This document shows positions 22,264 through 34,779 of a stretch of 64,000 nt of DNA, one piece after another; position 1 is the stretch's first letter; each line of letters starts with the position of its first letter. The notes beneath the pieces were generated by a model. That model worked only from the letters and a program-made list of their open reading frames with translations, did no database searches and was not told where the DNA came from. The translations under genes and the position numbers were made by a program. The stretch spans positions 18,209,529-18,273,528 of the forward strand of contig OX638132.1 in assembly GCA_951804985.1 (NCBI GenBank), written 5' to 3'. Source of the stretch: Dryomyza anilis (lineage: Eukaryota; Arthropoda; Insecta; Diptera; Dryomyzidae).

Positions 22264-23866
22264 GTCATATAATAAATATCTTTTTATACTTAGCGCCAGG
22301 TTTCCAGTGGTAGTTAAACTTTATTTTTAGGTTAAACTTAGTTTAACCGACCAATGACGGTGGTTTAAACTACGTTTTAAAATCATCATATTGAACATTA
22401 AAATCATTAAACTGCAATACATTGAATGAAAACTTCAATACGATAAATCTGGTAGTTGGTGGAAAATTCACAATACAAAATCATCATATTGAAGATTTTT
22501 CATCTTTGTTTTGAATTAAATAAAACCTATTAAAATAAAACAAACACTTCTATTTAACATTTTATAAAACACAGAGTATCCAAAAAAAAAAAAAATAATC
22601 TGACTTAATGCCTGCTCGGCAAACAGACAAATAGTCGCCCGCATAATTATGCAAATGATACGCACAAGTGCAACCAAATTTCCAGCCACATAAGCCAATT
22701 GCAAATGCCAAATGTAAAAAAATAAATAAAATTCTATAAATTTCTATAATTTTTGGCATATATCCAATTTTAAAGTTTGAATGCAAAAATTCACGTTTGC
22801 CTGCACTGCTCGACGCTAGAAATATAAAAGAAAAATGGGAAATACAAAATAACGCCATGATATGAACATAAAATATGTTGGTAAATCTGTGCTGCTGCCA
22901 TTGAAATATTTTTCCCACGTTAGTAGAGTTGTATTTGCTGCTGTTGCCAGTATCCTTTTTGTTTTAAGATTTGCATACATTTTAAGGCACCTATACATTT
23001 TGTTATTTCAGTTTTTTCTGCTTTTATTTTTTTATATACCAAACGAATTGGCTTTGGGTTTTGGGCATGAGTGGCCATTGAATGGATGGTCCTTCGGACA
23101 TGTAGTGTAGCTGGCTGGCTACATGTTCATTGGCGGCTTAAAGTCGAGTTCATGGCGCATAATAAAATATGAAAATCCGGGCGAAAAGGTTTTTGATTCT
23201 GACAGCGGCAGCAACTTAAATGCGCATAAATCTCAAGAATATTATGGAAGACAAAACGCCAGTGATTTTTGAATTTTTCTAATAATTTGACCTTTTTCCT
23301 ATTCCCCCTGTAATAATGTTTTCCAATGGACTGATATACATCTATTTTTGCATGTTTTATTTTTTCTATTTGTTAGCTGTTGTATGCGAATTAGACTTTG
23401 TATACATACTTTTTCATTATTATACATCATATAAATACTATGGGAGTGGTAGCTTTAAAAAACAAAATATGATTGAAATCAATTCGCTGTCTGTAGACAT
23501 GGCTACCTTTCATTGGTACTTGGGTACATGGGTAAACGTAAAAAAGATATATATTTGCGCGACAATTTATAATTGATAACCAATTGACGCATACGAGGGC
23601 ATAACAACTAAAATGCTGGCATTAATTCAAATTTTTGAAATGGCATATAAGCTATTGTTTTTGTCCCTGTCAACAACATTTACAATCGATGTGCGTCTAT
23701 CATTCTGTCTGTTGAAATCACAGAAAAAGTAGAAGTAATAAAACTTTTGATTCAGATAACTTGTATATCTAAGCTGTCTCAACAGGAAAATTGGCATGAG
23801 CGGTCTATTGTGACCTGAGAACCGACCACTTATGTTCAAATTCGGTATACCTACCCATTTGTAAAT
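22264..23866. other. Non-coding DNA
   Basis: 22383-22500 has CATCATATTGAA words and GGTAGTTGGTGGAA that recall the ends of the fold-back element at 43417 and may be a worn copy. 22600-23250 has short frames on both strands without family features. Confidence 0.45.
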
Positions 23867-23972
23867 GGTTTTATAACAGGGACGCTACAGAAATAGAGCG
23901 ACAGGGACAGCAAACGACGCCATATTTCTTGCGGCTCTTTTGACATTTCTCTTCAGTAAGGTTTGCCAAGTC
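23867..23972. mobile_element. Solo end of the DD41D mariner family
   Basis: ACAGGGACGCTACAGAAATA followed by AGAGCGACAGGGACAGCAAA and CTTCAGTAAGGTTTGCCA matches about 105 bp of one end of the elements at 14027 and 41257. The opposite end is absent. Confidence 0.8.
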
Positions 23973-24743
23973 CAAAATTATGCTAAAAACTCAATTTAAA
24001 GACATATAAATGGTATTTTGTTAATGCAAAAAGTTTGATTATGAAATAGTCCATGGAATAGAACCTTCAAAAGAATTTAATATATTAAATGTACTTTTAT
24101 GGTGGAAAAATCAAAACGTGTCCCATTTTACCCCAGGCTTCCCTATATATTGAAATTTCCACGTTTTTGTAACAACTGTGAACAGAAAATCATATACATT
24201 ATTTAAATCGAATACTTCAGAAATACATATTTCTTTTCTGTGTATTTGTGACATTTATGTCATATGACAGACGGGCAAACAGAGCACAAGATATTATGCC
24301 AGACTGAGATGTGCTGCCATTACAATGTTGGGATCAATCAAAATCAATGCTGCTGATTGTAAAGCATTTTATAGAGGTACAAAGGCAGTATGGCATCATT
24401 ACTGTAAAACGCAATAAGGAGGATGGCAGCATTGTTTATGCAAATATTTTACATACATCAGCTTATCATAAGTAGGATCAAACACTATGGTTTTGTTTTA
24501 GGATCGGAATACACGTAACATTGGCATAACAATAAAGTTTTTTGAGTGCGTTTAGTACAGATTTCTAGTTTTTTTTTATCTGCTTTTGCTGTGTTTCTGT
24601 GCATGTGAAATATGGCCAATATTTCAAGTTAAAATGTTCATCAGAGCGTTGAGGTGTTATAAATATTGTGTTTAATATTTACTAAACTTGAACTATAACA
24701 TTTATTTATTCTAAATTTACATATTATAATATAATATTAATAA
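23973..24743. other. Non-coding DNA, nothing recognised
   Basis: No frame, RNA or repeat I can support. Confidence 0.45.
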
Positions 24744-24960
24744 TAGTGGTGGGACCTACAGTTTAATGCCGAGTCCGATTGGTGGGAATGAGAACTTTTC
24801 ATGAGCAGTAATTACTCTCAAAGTTTTGCCATTGCCTGTCGAGAGGTAACACGGTATAGAAAATAGTTTGCTATAAAAACATGTTCTTAGAAACAAACTA
24901 GATTTGAACATGGGACTTTTCGGCACGAACGCACTAACCGCGGAGCTACCGACGCCCGTT
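24744..24960 (-). repeat. tRNA-derived SINE, copy 1
   Basis: Read on minus it starts GGCGTCGGTAGCTCCGCGG, with an A-box-like TAGCTCCGCGGTTAGTGCG and a B-box-like GTTCAAATC about 35 bp later, then a tRNA-unrelated body ending CTGTAGGTCCCACCACT. Body and head match the better-kept copy at 34780-35074. The A box has diverged (TCC for TCAG), so Pol III activity is doubtful. Confidence 0.75.
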
Positions 24961-26781
24961 GGGAAAAAAATGAACCAAAATGTGCGCATTGTACTTTTTT
25001 TAATCTCACGTCTAAACTCACAAAAATATAGATTATATATTTTTTATAATAGATTCTTAAAGAGAATTCCTTGGAAAATTGAGTGGTTTACTAATTTTTA
25101 CATGGATAGAAAAGATTTGTTTGAATATGTTTGAATATAATTAAAAAGTAATGCGAAATTACCATACATGTATTTGGAATGAAGTGTAATTAAATTATAA
25201 TCGAAATTGAATTTATTTTTGGTCACGTGTAAACATTATTATATTGTCCAGCAGAATCTGTCAAATTTAACATAAATATGTTGACGAGGGGAAGATCGAT
25301 GTAGCGGAAATGGTGTGAGGATTTTTAGAGTTAGAGCGGGTGCAGCGAATATAAGTGCGTGTGACCTGCGAAAGCTATCAGTCGATCGTGCGACTTCATG
25401 CGGGCTGGTCCGCGCTACTTCGTTCTCCAGTCACCCCAGTATAAATTGTTAAATGTATCACAATTAATACAAAATATTTAATGTAAAATAGAATTTTGAC
25501 TAAATTGTTTTTTTTTTTATCTGAAACTTATTTTGTGGAATTTAAATTTATTTTAGATAGAATAAAAGAAAAGTTTGAGATCTTTTGACAATTGCAACAA
25601 ATCTTTTAAAAATATATCAGTACTGTCCAAAAAATAATGTTTATGTGGTTTTTTTGTTATACACCATTCTTTAAGAGTGTTTTAATTAAAAATAACTAAA
25701 TAAAGTAAATGTAAGAATTGGTCGACAATTTCTAGTTTCTATTGGGGTTCAATGCGTAAGTTGAAGTCGACTGCGCACAGTAGAACATATCATTTAGTTA
25801 ATGATTTTAATATTTATATTTTCATTTAATATTGTATACTTTGTATGTAAACGATTAATGTATATTATAAAAAATCTTATTAATTAAAAATCAATTATTA
25901 ATAACTCACTTGACTCTTTTGCAATAACATTAAATGTTTTTCACAAAATACAGTATTTTTGATATGAATATTTCTTTACAAAACAACGAATTATATTTAT
26001 GTAGAGTTTTGTTTTCCTTTGTTACACCGTACTCTCATCGCACTCTCTTCTTTCAGTGTTACATCATTTCTTAAGTAAAATATGGCAGAAATGTGAAATA
26101 AATAATTATTTTAGAATTTAGTTAAGTTTGAGATTTTAATCACTTTAGACACCCAAAACCTTTTACAGAGTAATAACAAATAATATTTTTTTTTGCATGC
26201 GAAAATTACATAAATGTTATAAAAAAAAAATGTATAATTATTTAAAATGACAAAATTTGTATATTTTAGTAATTCAAAATAATAATCAATATAAATGGGT
26301 CCGTTAAAACCAATCTAAAATAATCAAACTCTTAAAAAGACATTTAAATTTCCCGGAATTTCTAAAAATGCAACACTAAAAACCCCGATCATTTCTGCGT
26401 TGCAATCACCGCTCACTTCTGCCCGTAGATACCCCTTGCCGAGCACTCGATTGCCCGTGCAGTCAGCCGCGGGCAGGCGAGTTGGGCATCCCTAATGTAT
26501 AGGGTCATTTTAAACATACTGTTGTTTGAAAAGAAACAAAAAATGAATTCTTGTACATAAAGTTGACACTCGCTGATCGTCATTTTCTGCGTACGTGTCT
26601 TTTGTTGTTCGTTGAGAAAACGTGTTCGCGTCGGTAATAATTTTGTTATTTGTAAATTAAATAAATATATAAATTGTGTTATAAAAATTACTAATAGTAA
26701 CAGAGTATAATATAGTGCAGTATATAATTTATGAAACTAATGTGAAAAAAAACAAAAAAATAAAAATCAGTGTTTCGATTT
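24961..26781. other. Non-coding AT-rich DNA with a promoter-like island
   Basis: 25278-25450 is GC-richer and contains the core promoter listed separately. 26380-26500 is a second GC-richer patch. No coding frame with family features. Confidence 0.45.
25350..25383 (+). promoter_or_regulatory. Orphan TATA plus initiator core promoter
   Basis: TATAAG at 25350-25355 and the arthropod initiator TCAGTC at 25378-25383 (A+1 at 25380) are 30 bp apart, the standard Pol II spacing in flies. The surrounding ~170 bp is GC-rich in an AT-rich region and begins TGTTGACGAGGGG, so it could be the remains of an LTR. No open frame follows. Confidence 0.4.
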
Positions 26782-26931
26782 TCAAACAGAATTTGGCATG
26801 TTTTTTACAAAAGCCTCCGTGAATTCCTTGCCTACGTCATGTGCAGTACTGAGATCAACTGCAACTGTACCAAATATAATGCGAGCCTGGATCGTCTGAT
26901 TTAGCGTCTGCTGGTGCAATTGTGCATTCAT
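26782..26931 (-). CDS. Possible 49-residue frame or exon relic
   Basis: A minus-strand frame from ATG at 26931 to TGA at 26782, open upstream to 26958. Composition is unlike the surrounding AT-rich DNA and the product (MNAQLHQQTLNQTIQARI, later GTVAVDLSTAHDVGKEF) reads like ordinary protein. No family recognised. It may be an exon of an unseen gene, a retrocopy fragment or part of an old transposon. Confidence 0.25.
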   Translation of the reverse strand: MNAQLHQQTLNQTIQARIIFGTVAVDLSTAHDVGKEFTEAFVKNMPNSV

Positions 26932-26964
26932 TGATGCTGTCACTTGTACTTGCAGTTTTAAACC

Positions 26965-28063
26965 AATTATTTATTTATGCATTTAAAAATTTGTATGAAT
27001 TCAATTATTATAAATTCCCACTGTGCATGTTAAAAGATTTTTAATAAATATAAAAAAAAAAACATTTTATTTTCACGATTTTATCCAAAAATATTTAAAT
27101 ATGTTTCTATGCAAACATACTACTTTTTGTACTGAAACAACTGATATGTTTCACTGGAAACATATTTATATTCAGGTTATTTAAAATCATGTTTTAATTT
27201 GAACATATTTATGTTTCGGTTCAATTATTTGTTTTGTTTGGATGTAGTAATTATTATGTTTCCATTAGAACATACACCATTTTAAGGGGCAACATTAAAA
27301 TGTTTCCGTGATATTATAATGTAAGTCAGAGCTCATTACAACACTGTTCAAGTCTCAATACAATCCTGTTTACAAATGATTTATCAGGCAATTATATATT
27401 ATGTTTACAGAAAATTCCAAACATTCATGTTAATGCCTGCAATGCCTGGGAGAGCACTTTTTTTGGCAGCGTGTATTATTACTGATACCTACACCGATAC
27501 TCTTCATTAAAAACAAACTTTGTTCAATATTTTTTAAAACATTTATGTTGCGTCGAAATTAAATAAATGTTGTTCTTTTATGTTAATGAAATTAGGTCAA
27601 TAGCTTTGTATATGTTTAAAAAAATATAAGTTGACATTTTTCTTGAAATTCCAAAATTTTGCAAAATTGTTTTGCTTTCAAAAACGCACATTTTCCATTT
27701 GAGGTAATTTCGAAAGCTGTTTGTTATATATGCCAATAAAGTTGCAAAATGGATATCAGTGGTATCTATAGTGTATATAATTGAATTTAGTATTTGATTC
27801 TGGTTTACTTTATTTTTTTCTAAATCATTTTATAATTATTAAAAAAATTTCAGGAATAATGATTCATATGCATATTTTATATTTCTATGTACATTAGGGG
27901 TATGACTTTTCCGTAATCTTATTTTTACATAGTTTCATAGTATGAGGAATAAAATATTACAGGAATTGTTCTGTTGAAATACAATACAAAAAAATATAAA
28001 AAAATAATTTTAATATTAATTTCAATGTTTATAAATTTAGGCACATTATAAATATTATTAATA
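26965..28063. other. AT-rich DNA, no gene
   Basis: 27100-27310 has the word ATGTTTC and its complement GAAACAT several times without a regular period. The remainder is featureless and includes the 3' side of the gene ending at 28064. Confidence 0.45.
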
Positions 28064-29443
28064 TTATTTGCCACAATCACTGACAATCCACTCACACATG
28101 CCCTCCTCCGTGGGCAACACAGTCCAACCTTCCACCCAACGACGTGTATTCTGCGCATTATATTCCTTGCTCGCGCACAACATATATTCGTCCTGCTTGA
28201 ACATGAGGCCTTTGCCAAGCACCGAAACGTTCCAAGTACTATTGACCGGTACCGCATCAGTCTGACGCCATGCTACCATTCTATTCAAAAAACTATCATC
28301 TCTGGAGACATATTCTCGAGCGTGTACATTGAACAGCGTATGCGAAAAGGTGTAAACACCAGCGACTTCATCATAATTTTCATTAAGCTCCATATTCATG
28401 CCAGGAAATATGTCATTGAGTCCATTATACCAAGTAAATACATAATGACGTTTGTCATCAAGTACTGTCGGCGAAACATAGAGATACTCTTGAAATTTAA
28501 CATTCTTCAAACACTTCAATTTTCCATTAAATAAATTCATTATTGCAGGAGGTAATAACGAAATAGACTGATTCACACGACGTTCCAGAATTACATTTCT
28601 GCTCGGCTTCAACATATATTTTTGAAAAAAGTAGCCAGTTTGAAGTAGATAATCGTCGTCTATATCATTACGTGCTTTAAATTTCGAAAATAAATATAAA
28701 TGTGCCTTCAACTGTATTTCCGTAATGTCATCCGTATGCGGAACACCAATTCTCTGTATGGCTGTTGATAATTTTTGTACACTTTCGAAACCATAGGCCT
28801 GATCAATAGCAAATTCATAAATTTTTTCCAATAGCAATGCATCGCATGTGTAAATATTTTCGCAGTGTTTGTGTAAATCTTCGAAATCTGTTGTCTGCCA
28901 CAGCGTTACACTACTTATAATATTTCCTAATCTTCGTCCATATTCGGTGACTATTAGTTCACGTACCTCTTGATAGAGTTCAACAAGGTGTTGTTGTTTT
29001 ATCGATGATCTCAACTTTTGGATACGTTGCTCCAGATAACTCTTAATATTGGAATTATTAAATATATTTTTTAATTTTAACCAGAATTGTTGCATTTCCT
29101 CGGCAAAAACCATGGATTCGACTTGTATCAGATCAACTTTAGTCGATGTAGTGCGCAAGCGTAGCTGTTCGTTTAGTATTTTATGCACTATTAGTACAGT
29201 CTCCATATTGGGAGTATGCTCAGTTGACTTGGTCTGATTCCAGATCTCCTGCAGAATATTAAGTTTTTCCGTAGATAGTATTGCATGGGCCACTGCATGA
29301 CTATAGTCCTGGAGAATTGCTACTTCTTGAGTGGATATACTTTCTTGAGTAGTGCTTCGCCCAATGATACTTTCGACCACTGAGTCTGCATTAGAAATAG
29401 CCAGTGAGCCCAATAGCAGAACAAGTAAAAACTGAAACTCCAT
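28064..29443 (-). CDS. Secreted protein of unknown function, single exon, 459 residues
   Basis: Start chosen at 29443: an in-frame ATG at 29494 lies upstream of the predicted transcription start at 29479, and translation from 29443 begins with a clean signal peptide (MEFQFLLVLLLGSLAISNA, then DS), giving secretion. Residues ~25-290 are helix-like, with Gln/Glu/Leu-rich stretches. Residues ~310-459 hold three related segments with an Arg-Trp or Tyr-Leu theme: EYLYVSPTVLDDKRHYVFTW, EYVSRDDSFLNRMVAWRQTD and DEYMLCASKEYNAQNTRRWV, reminiscent of a beta-trefoil. Sequons NQT, NNS, NQS, NST and NVS suggest N-glycosylation. It ends EWIVSDCGK. No catalytic motif is visible and I do not recognise a named family; hemolymph, salivary or accessory-gland secretion is only a guess. 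It is intact, without frameshift, and is the best host gene in the window. Confidence 0.9.
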   Translation of the reverse strand: MEFQFLLVLLLGSLAISNADSVVESIIGRSTTQESISTQEVAILQDYSHAVAHAILSTEKLNILQEIWNQTKSTEHTPNMETVLIVHKILNEQLRLRTTSTKVDLIQVESMVFAEEMQQFWLKLKNIFNNSNIKSYLEQRIQKLRSSIKQQHLVELYQEVRELIVTEYGRRLGNIISSVTLWQTTDFEDLHKHCENIYTCDALLLEKIYEFAIDQAYGFESVQKLSTAIQRIGVPHTDDITEIQLKAHLYLFSKFKARNDIDDDYLLQTGYFFQKYMLKPSRNVILERRVNQSISLLPPAIMNLFNGKLKCLKNVKFQEYLYVSPTVLDDKRHYVFTWYNGLNDIFPGMNMELNENYDEVAGVYTFSHTLFNVHAREYVSRDDSFLNRMVAWRQTDAVPVNSTWNVSVLGKGLMFKQDEYMLCASKEYNAQNTRRWVEGWTVLPTEEGMCEWIVSDCGK

Positions 29444-29475
29444 GTCGCGTAATGCCTCTGAAACAACCAAAATTT

Positions 29476-29509
29476 GACTGACCCTTTGAAGCAATTATTC
29501 GTATTTATA
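29476..29509 (-). promoter_or_regulatory. Core promoter of the secreted-protein gene
   Basis: On minus, TATAAATA (29509-29502) is followed by GGGTCAGTC with the initiator A+1 at 29479, 30 bp downstream of the TATA start. This gives a 36-base 5' UTR before the ATG at 29443. Both elements have consensus sequence and spacing for a strongly regulated fly gene. Confidence 0.8.
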
Positions 29510-29831
29510 GTGGTTTGTGACAGACGGTTTATGAAATAACTTAATTGTTGTGAGAATTGGACTTATAATTTCTTATCTCTATAAGTAATAAAAATAAACA
29601 AAATCCATTTCCATACCTTTTAAAGCAAATATTGTGTTTTTTTTTTTATATGAGTTCACACAATGTTGTATGTGCAAAAAAAAACGTATTTTGATAAAAT
29701 ATGCAAACTGATAAAAGAAGCAAATATTTGCAAGGCACCTAAAATATTTTTTTATATTTTTATGTGGTCAAAAACGCAGACTGTTCGCTACATTGCAATA
29801 TACATTCCTCCGAAAACATATCGAATTAATA
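29510..29831. other. Upstream region of the secreted-protein gene
   Basis: AT-rich; any enhancer must be here or beyond the dispersed repeat that begins at 29832. No recognisable binding-site cluster. Confidence 0.4.
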
Positions 29832-29972
29832 TTTTTATACCCTACACCTATAAGGTACAGGGTATATTAACTTTGTGCATATATTGTAACGCCCCTTAGG
29901 AGGCGTGTCCGGTATGGAAAAGTATATATATTCTTGATCAGCATCACTACCCGAGTCCGTTTAGCCATGTCC

Positions 29973-30012
<40 letters not shown>

Positions 30013-30535
30013 TGCTGTCTTGCTGTCCGAATACAGAATAACTTGAGAAATACTGATCAGAATGCGATGAAATTTCGTCTCAATATATTTTAGCCAAAAG
30101 TAGAAACTGAGTTTGAAATTGAGTCAAATCGGTCGACGGACACGCCCACCTCCCATACAAGTCACTTTTATATAACTCTTTCGGAACTAATAACTCGAAA
30201 AGTATTCAAGATATAGTTATAAAATTTAAAAGGTATTTTTAGAATTCACCTAAAAATATGTACTCCAAAAATGGGCGTGATCCGCCCACTTTTTTTTCAT
30301 GATTTCCCGGGTTTTCATAGTGGAAATTTGATCCGTAAATTATTAAAATCAAATCTATGAAATATTAGCCTTTCAAAATTTTAAATTTAGTCGTGGTCCG
30401 CCCAATTATATTTTTCAATTTGTTTTTTAGTTTTTTATACTTTATATAATTTTTTAATTTATGGGGATATAAGGGTTAATATCCCCACCAAAGGTGTAGG
30501 GTATTCCATAGTCGGGCCCGACCGACTATAAAAAT
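29832..30535 (+). repeat. Dispersed dipteran repeat with TGATCAGCATCA core
   Basis: Begins TTATACCCTACACC and ends GGTGTAGGGTATTCC plus GTCGGGCCCGACCGACTATA, with short inverted ends TACCCTACACCT and AGGTGTAGGGTA. The core GTATATATATTCTTGATCAG, AGCCATGTCCGTCTGTC and a run of ~9 GTCT units (29970-30007) is a sequence type I know from many fly genomes, where it occurs dispersed in introns and intergenic DNA. No coding frame; probably a non-autonomous element. Fragments are at ~3316 and ~14922. Confidence 0.7.
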
Positions 30536-33500
30536 CCGCCTCATGTGACCGAACTTACCCATGTGACCTAACTTTCCCAAATAGTTATTGGTAATTTTGT
30601 GTATTCCAGAATTGTCTACATTTTCGAGTAACCAATCTGTAGACAATGTAGAGAATTACGTAAATAATAGTGAAGACTATGTATACAATGGTATATACTG
30701 CATATTTATATTCAATTTTGTAAATTTTTTTAATTTTTTTTTTTTATTAAATCTTTATTTTTTAATATCAATATTTTCTATCATTTGTGTCGACATTGCT
30801 TGGAATCCTCTTATGTTCCACACCACAAAGAATGTGTAAATATAGCAAAAACAAATATCAATACAAATAATTTTTAATTGTTTCATCGCCAATACAACAT
30901 TTAATTGTATTGATTAAATATTTAATTATATTAATTAATAAATAAATTGAACAAAAATTAAAGCAAGTTAACACACCTGATACATTTTATATTTTATTTG
31001 TTATTTTTATGTATATTTTTTTCACTACATTACTTATTACAATGTTGTTCGAAGTTTGCACCATTTTCACGTCATCAATTCAACTATATATTGATAGGAA
31101 AATGTTAAACACAAATAAGAATGATGAATATCATTGTCATGCTATACGCACGATGCACGGAAAAACGAACCGAATCGTCAAACACGCGTTGCGATGAACC
31201 AATGTAAAATAAGATCTGTACTACAGTACCTGTAATACTGTGTAGTGCAAGTAAAACTGTGTTGTGACTGTAAAACTGTGTAATGTCTGTTGGTTGTATG
31301 CTATATATTAGTATACATTAGTATACCTAGAAAAGGTATGATTTTTGATATTAAATAATTCGCATATTCAATTAATTATATTAATAGAATTAATTATGTT
31401 GTATCAATTCATCTCATTTGCTATATTTTTCTGTACAATAAATAAACCGTTTGTACAAACAGCCATGCGCTTATAACATTACTATCATTTATTATTTGGA
31501 TTTTATATAAAAATATTTCCGAAAAAGAGTCTTAGAATTGTATGACGAGCATTCGTTTGAGTGTTAAATTTTGAAATAAAAGTTTAAGAATTCTGCTCAT
31601 AGAATGTTACAGTTTGAAATTTGAATGTGACATACAAACGATATCACGAAAAATATACAAAAACCTCTATAACTCCAATTTTCAAAAATGCTACTTGATT
31701 TCTCTACTTCTACAATGACGCACAGTGTCCCAAAAGGTCTTAAATTGGGTGAAATTAATTATTTTCGGCACCACTCAACCGATTTTAAAAATTTAAAAAG
31801 AGTTGTATAGAATATTCTTTAGAAAATTAAAATTTTTAAAATGAATGATTGTATATTTAATGGTTATGGAGATAAAAATCAGTAAATTTTAAATTTTTTC
31901 TTTCATACAATTTTTTTCAAAAATTGTAAAAAAAATCCAAAAGTTAACAGATTTTAAAAATTATTTTGTTTATAAAAAGTTTACATAAATATATAAAGAA
32001 AATGTGTCCAGTTTAGAATATATCTTGTTTAGTTTTAAAGATATAGACATGAATATGATTTTTTCTTCATTTTTGAAGACTTCACTTTACATATTTATAC
32101 ATAGATTTAACATTGTATATTTAAATGAAAATATTTGTATAAATATTAATATAATTATTTTATAAATAATGAACATATAAGACATAAATTTAAAACCGAT
32201 TTTAAATAACTCCAGTGGTTAGTATATATAAAATTGTAAATTAGATTTTTTTGTTTTCCATTTCTTTGGTTTTTTGGAAAATTGGACTTGTAGACAAATT
32301 CACGCAATAATTTTTCTTTTCCAGTAACATGTACTTCTGGTATATGCATTTGATAGACAACATTACTGAAAATCTTTTAAAAGATAAAAATTATCCAATT
32401 TATATGTAGCTGGTCTGGAAACACTGGTCAAAGTTAAGGTTTTTTTTAATTTTTTTTTTTTGTACTTTAAAATTTTAGTAATTTTAAGGATGAATTGTTT
32501 TTATGTATTTTTTATCCTTTTTTCACTGTCAACGGTGTTATATTTAATTTAATAGGTGACACAATTAAAAAAAATGAAAATGATTGCGACAATCGAGAAT
32601 GATTTTTATTATCACTGATACATTTTTTTTTTTAATATTCATTACTCAATCCTACATTAGTAACTGATTTCACTACATTATTTACTAAATTCTACATTAC
32701 ATTATTTACTAAATTTCGTACTTTATACTTTTTGAAATTTTAAATTTATTCACTGAAAGCAACAAGTAGTCCCAAAGTAATATCTATGATATATATACAC
32801 TGGCTTCAGATATTCGATGATATAAAATAAAAATGTTTGCAAAGAATATCAATATTTTACGCTTTATTGAACAACTAGGCATCCCTCTTTTATATTGGCT
32901 TTCACTATACATCCTTCAGCCGTTAATTATTATCACTTCCAGGCATAATATTCACAGTGAAATGCATTATTTTTTTTTGTTCTGTATTATTTTGCTCTTA
33001 TCTTTGTTGCCGCAACTTTTTCAGTCGTATCCTTTGCATTAAATATCAAGAACATCCTGTGGTTATTGAATTTTCCCTTTTTTTTATCCTAACCCACTTC
33101 GAAGTTTATCACTTCATCTGCTGATACAACCCTTTTATCTCGGTATATTGCTCACTCTTAGTCACACCACATACTACCATACATAACTTCCGTTTTCTGA
33201 TACAACATTGATATGGTGTCCTTTTTGCCAGACTGGTTGCTCAATTTCCACTCTTCGATATCTGCGCCCTGGGGCCGCACTTTGACGTCGTTATGCAAAT
33301 CGCTATTGATTTGTGGCCGAATTGCATGTGTGTTTGTAGAGCTATATTTGTTTAGCTCAATAACAATTTTGCACATATTTTGCAGCATTTTCGTATAGCA
33401 GTCAATTTTAGGTATACGCAGTAGAATGCCTTAGAGTGGGTCTCAAAATCTATACAGTCTTTTGTATTTATAAATATTTAAAGTATTAATATCATTAAAA

Positions 33501-34779
33501 ATCAGCTACATATTGGTATTGTCAAAGAATTATTTTAGTGAACCAATATTTTATATATATTTTTTTAATTTTAAAGAAACATCAACTAGAAAATAAATGG
33601 AAAAAAAAATTTACTACATTTACAATGAGGGCCAAATAAATAGGGACGATCACGTTTTTTTTAGTATTTTTTATCATAAAATTTTTTAGTAAGGTACGAA
33701 ACTAAATTTTTGCATTTGTTTTTTTTTTATTTTTTTTAAATACATTTGATTTTATTTGACTTAATGTTATTACACAATGTATTGAAAATTCGTTCACTGC
33801 ATATTGCATAAACTGTGTTATTATTTTGCGTTTATTCTAATTATTTGAAATTCGTGTGAACACACGACGAACGTTTTACGAAAGGTCGTTCGTCGTGTAG
33901 ATATAAAATAACTCGTTGGCTATATACTTATTGCTGAAACTGGTTTTTCACATGACGACTCTGAAAGTGAGCAGATATAAAATAAAAACCCAAGCAGCCC
34001 CAGTATCTGACCGAAATGAGAACTAGTGATGCCATCTAATTAACCAACTGAATCTTTTTGATTTTGAAAATAAAAACATGAAAATAAAAGTTGTCAACTC
34101 TACAGAGAAGACATTTTAAGCATATATAGTACACATTTCAAGATGTACCGCAAAAAAAACAAGTTTAGGTTTTTAATGCAAATGTATTCAAATTTTGTAT
34201 AGAAATGTAGTAAAATTATGTAGTTATTTCCCATGCAAAAACCACTACTTCTATTTAGTGAAACAAATACATATGTTTTTAAACGTAAATCAAATACATA
34301 TGTATTTATTTATTTTAAAAACATTTTTATTTATTTTTATACAGTATTTTTTTGTTCATGTATTACTTTCGGGATCTATACGATATATCGAAAAAAAACT
34401 TCAAAACCTAAAAATGTCGAAATTTCAAAAGCCTTAAAATGCCAAAACGAATACGGATCCATGCAGATTTGAATTCTGTTTTATTGTAGTGGATATATTC
34501 ACACTGAATTCCATTGCACACGGGTCCTAAAGTAGCTAAGAATTCGAATTCGTAGAATTGTGATGTCTATGTTACGAATAAGTTATTTCTTGAAATCAAT
34601 AAATTTAATACTACTGAAAAATAATTTTCCAAAAATGAATTAGAAATTTGTTTTTTATATATTTCAGAATCTGTAGCATATTTTTATTTAATGTATTCTT
34701 TATTAAAACTACACAACAAAACAATACAAATTTTCCTATGGTATCCCATACATCAATTCAACATAAGTAATAATAATAG
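30536..34779. other. Long AT-rich stretch without genes
   Basis: Over 4 kb with no frame I can support and no clear transposon. 31190-31280 has ACTGTGTA/GTAAAACTGTG words repeated a few times. 33100-33400 is a little GC-richer with open frames on both strands, neither convincing. A perfect hairpin at 33862-33898 is listed separately. Confidence 0.45.
33862..33898. repeat. Perfect 12 bp hairpin
   Basis: ACACGACGAACG (33862-33873) pairs perfectly with CGTTCGTCGTGT (33887-33898) around a 13-base loop. CpG-rich stem in AT-rich DNA. Confidence 0.7.

Noticed and set aside
24744..24960. Functional tRNA gene on minus
   Set aside because: The A box is damaged, no acceptor stem closes, and the sequence continues into a SINE body shared with 34780.
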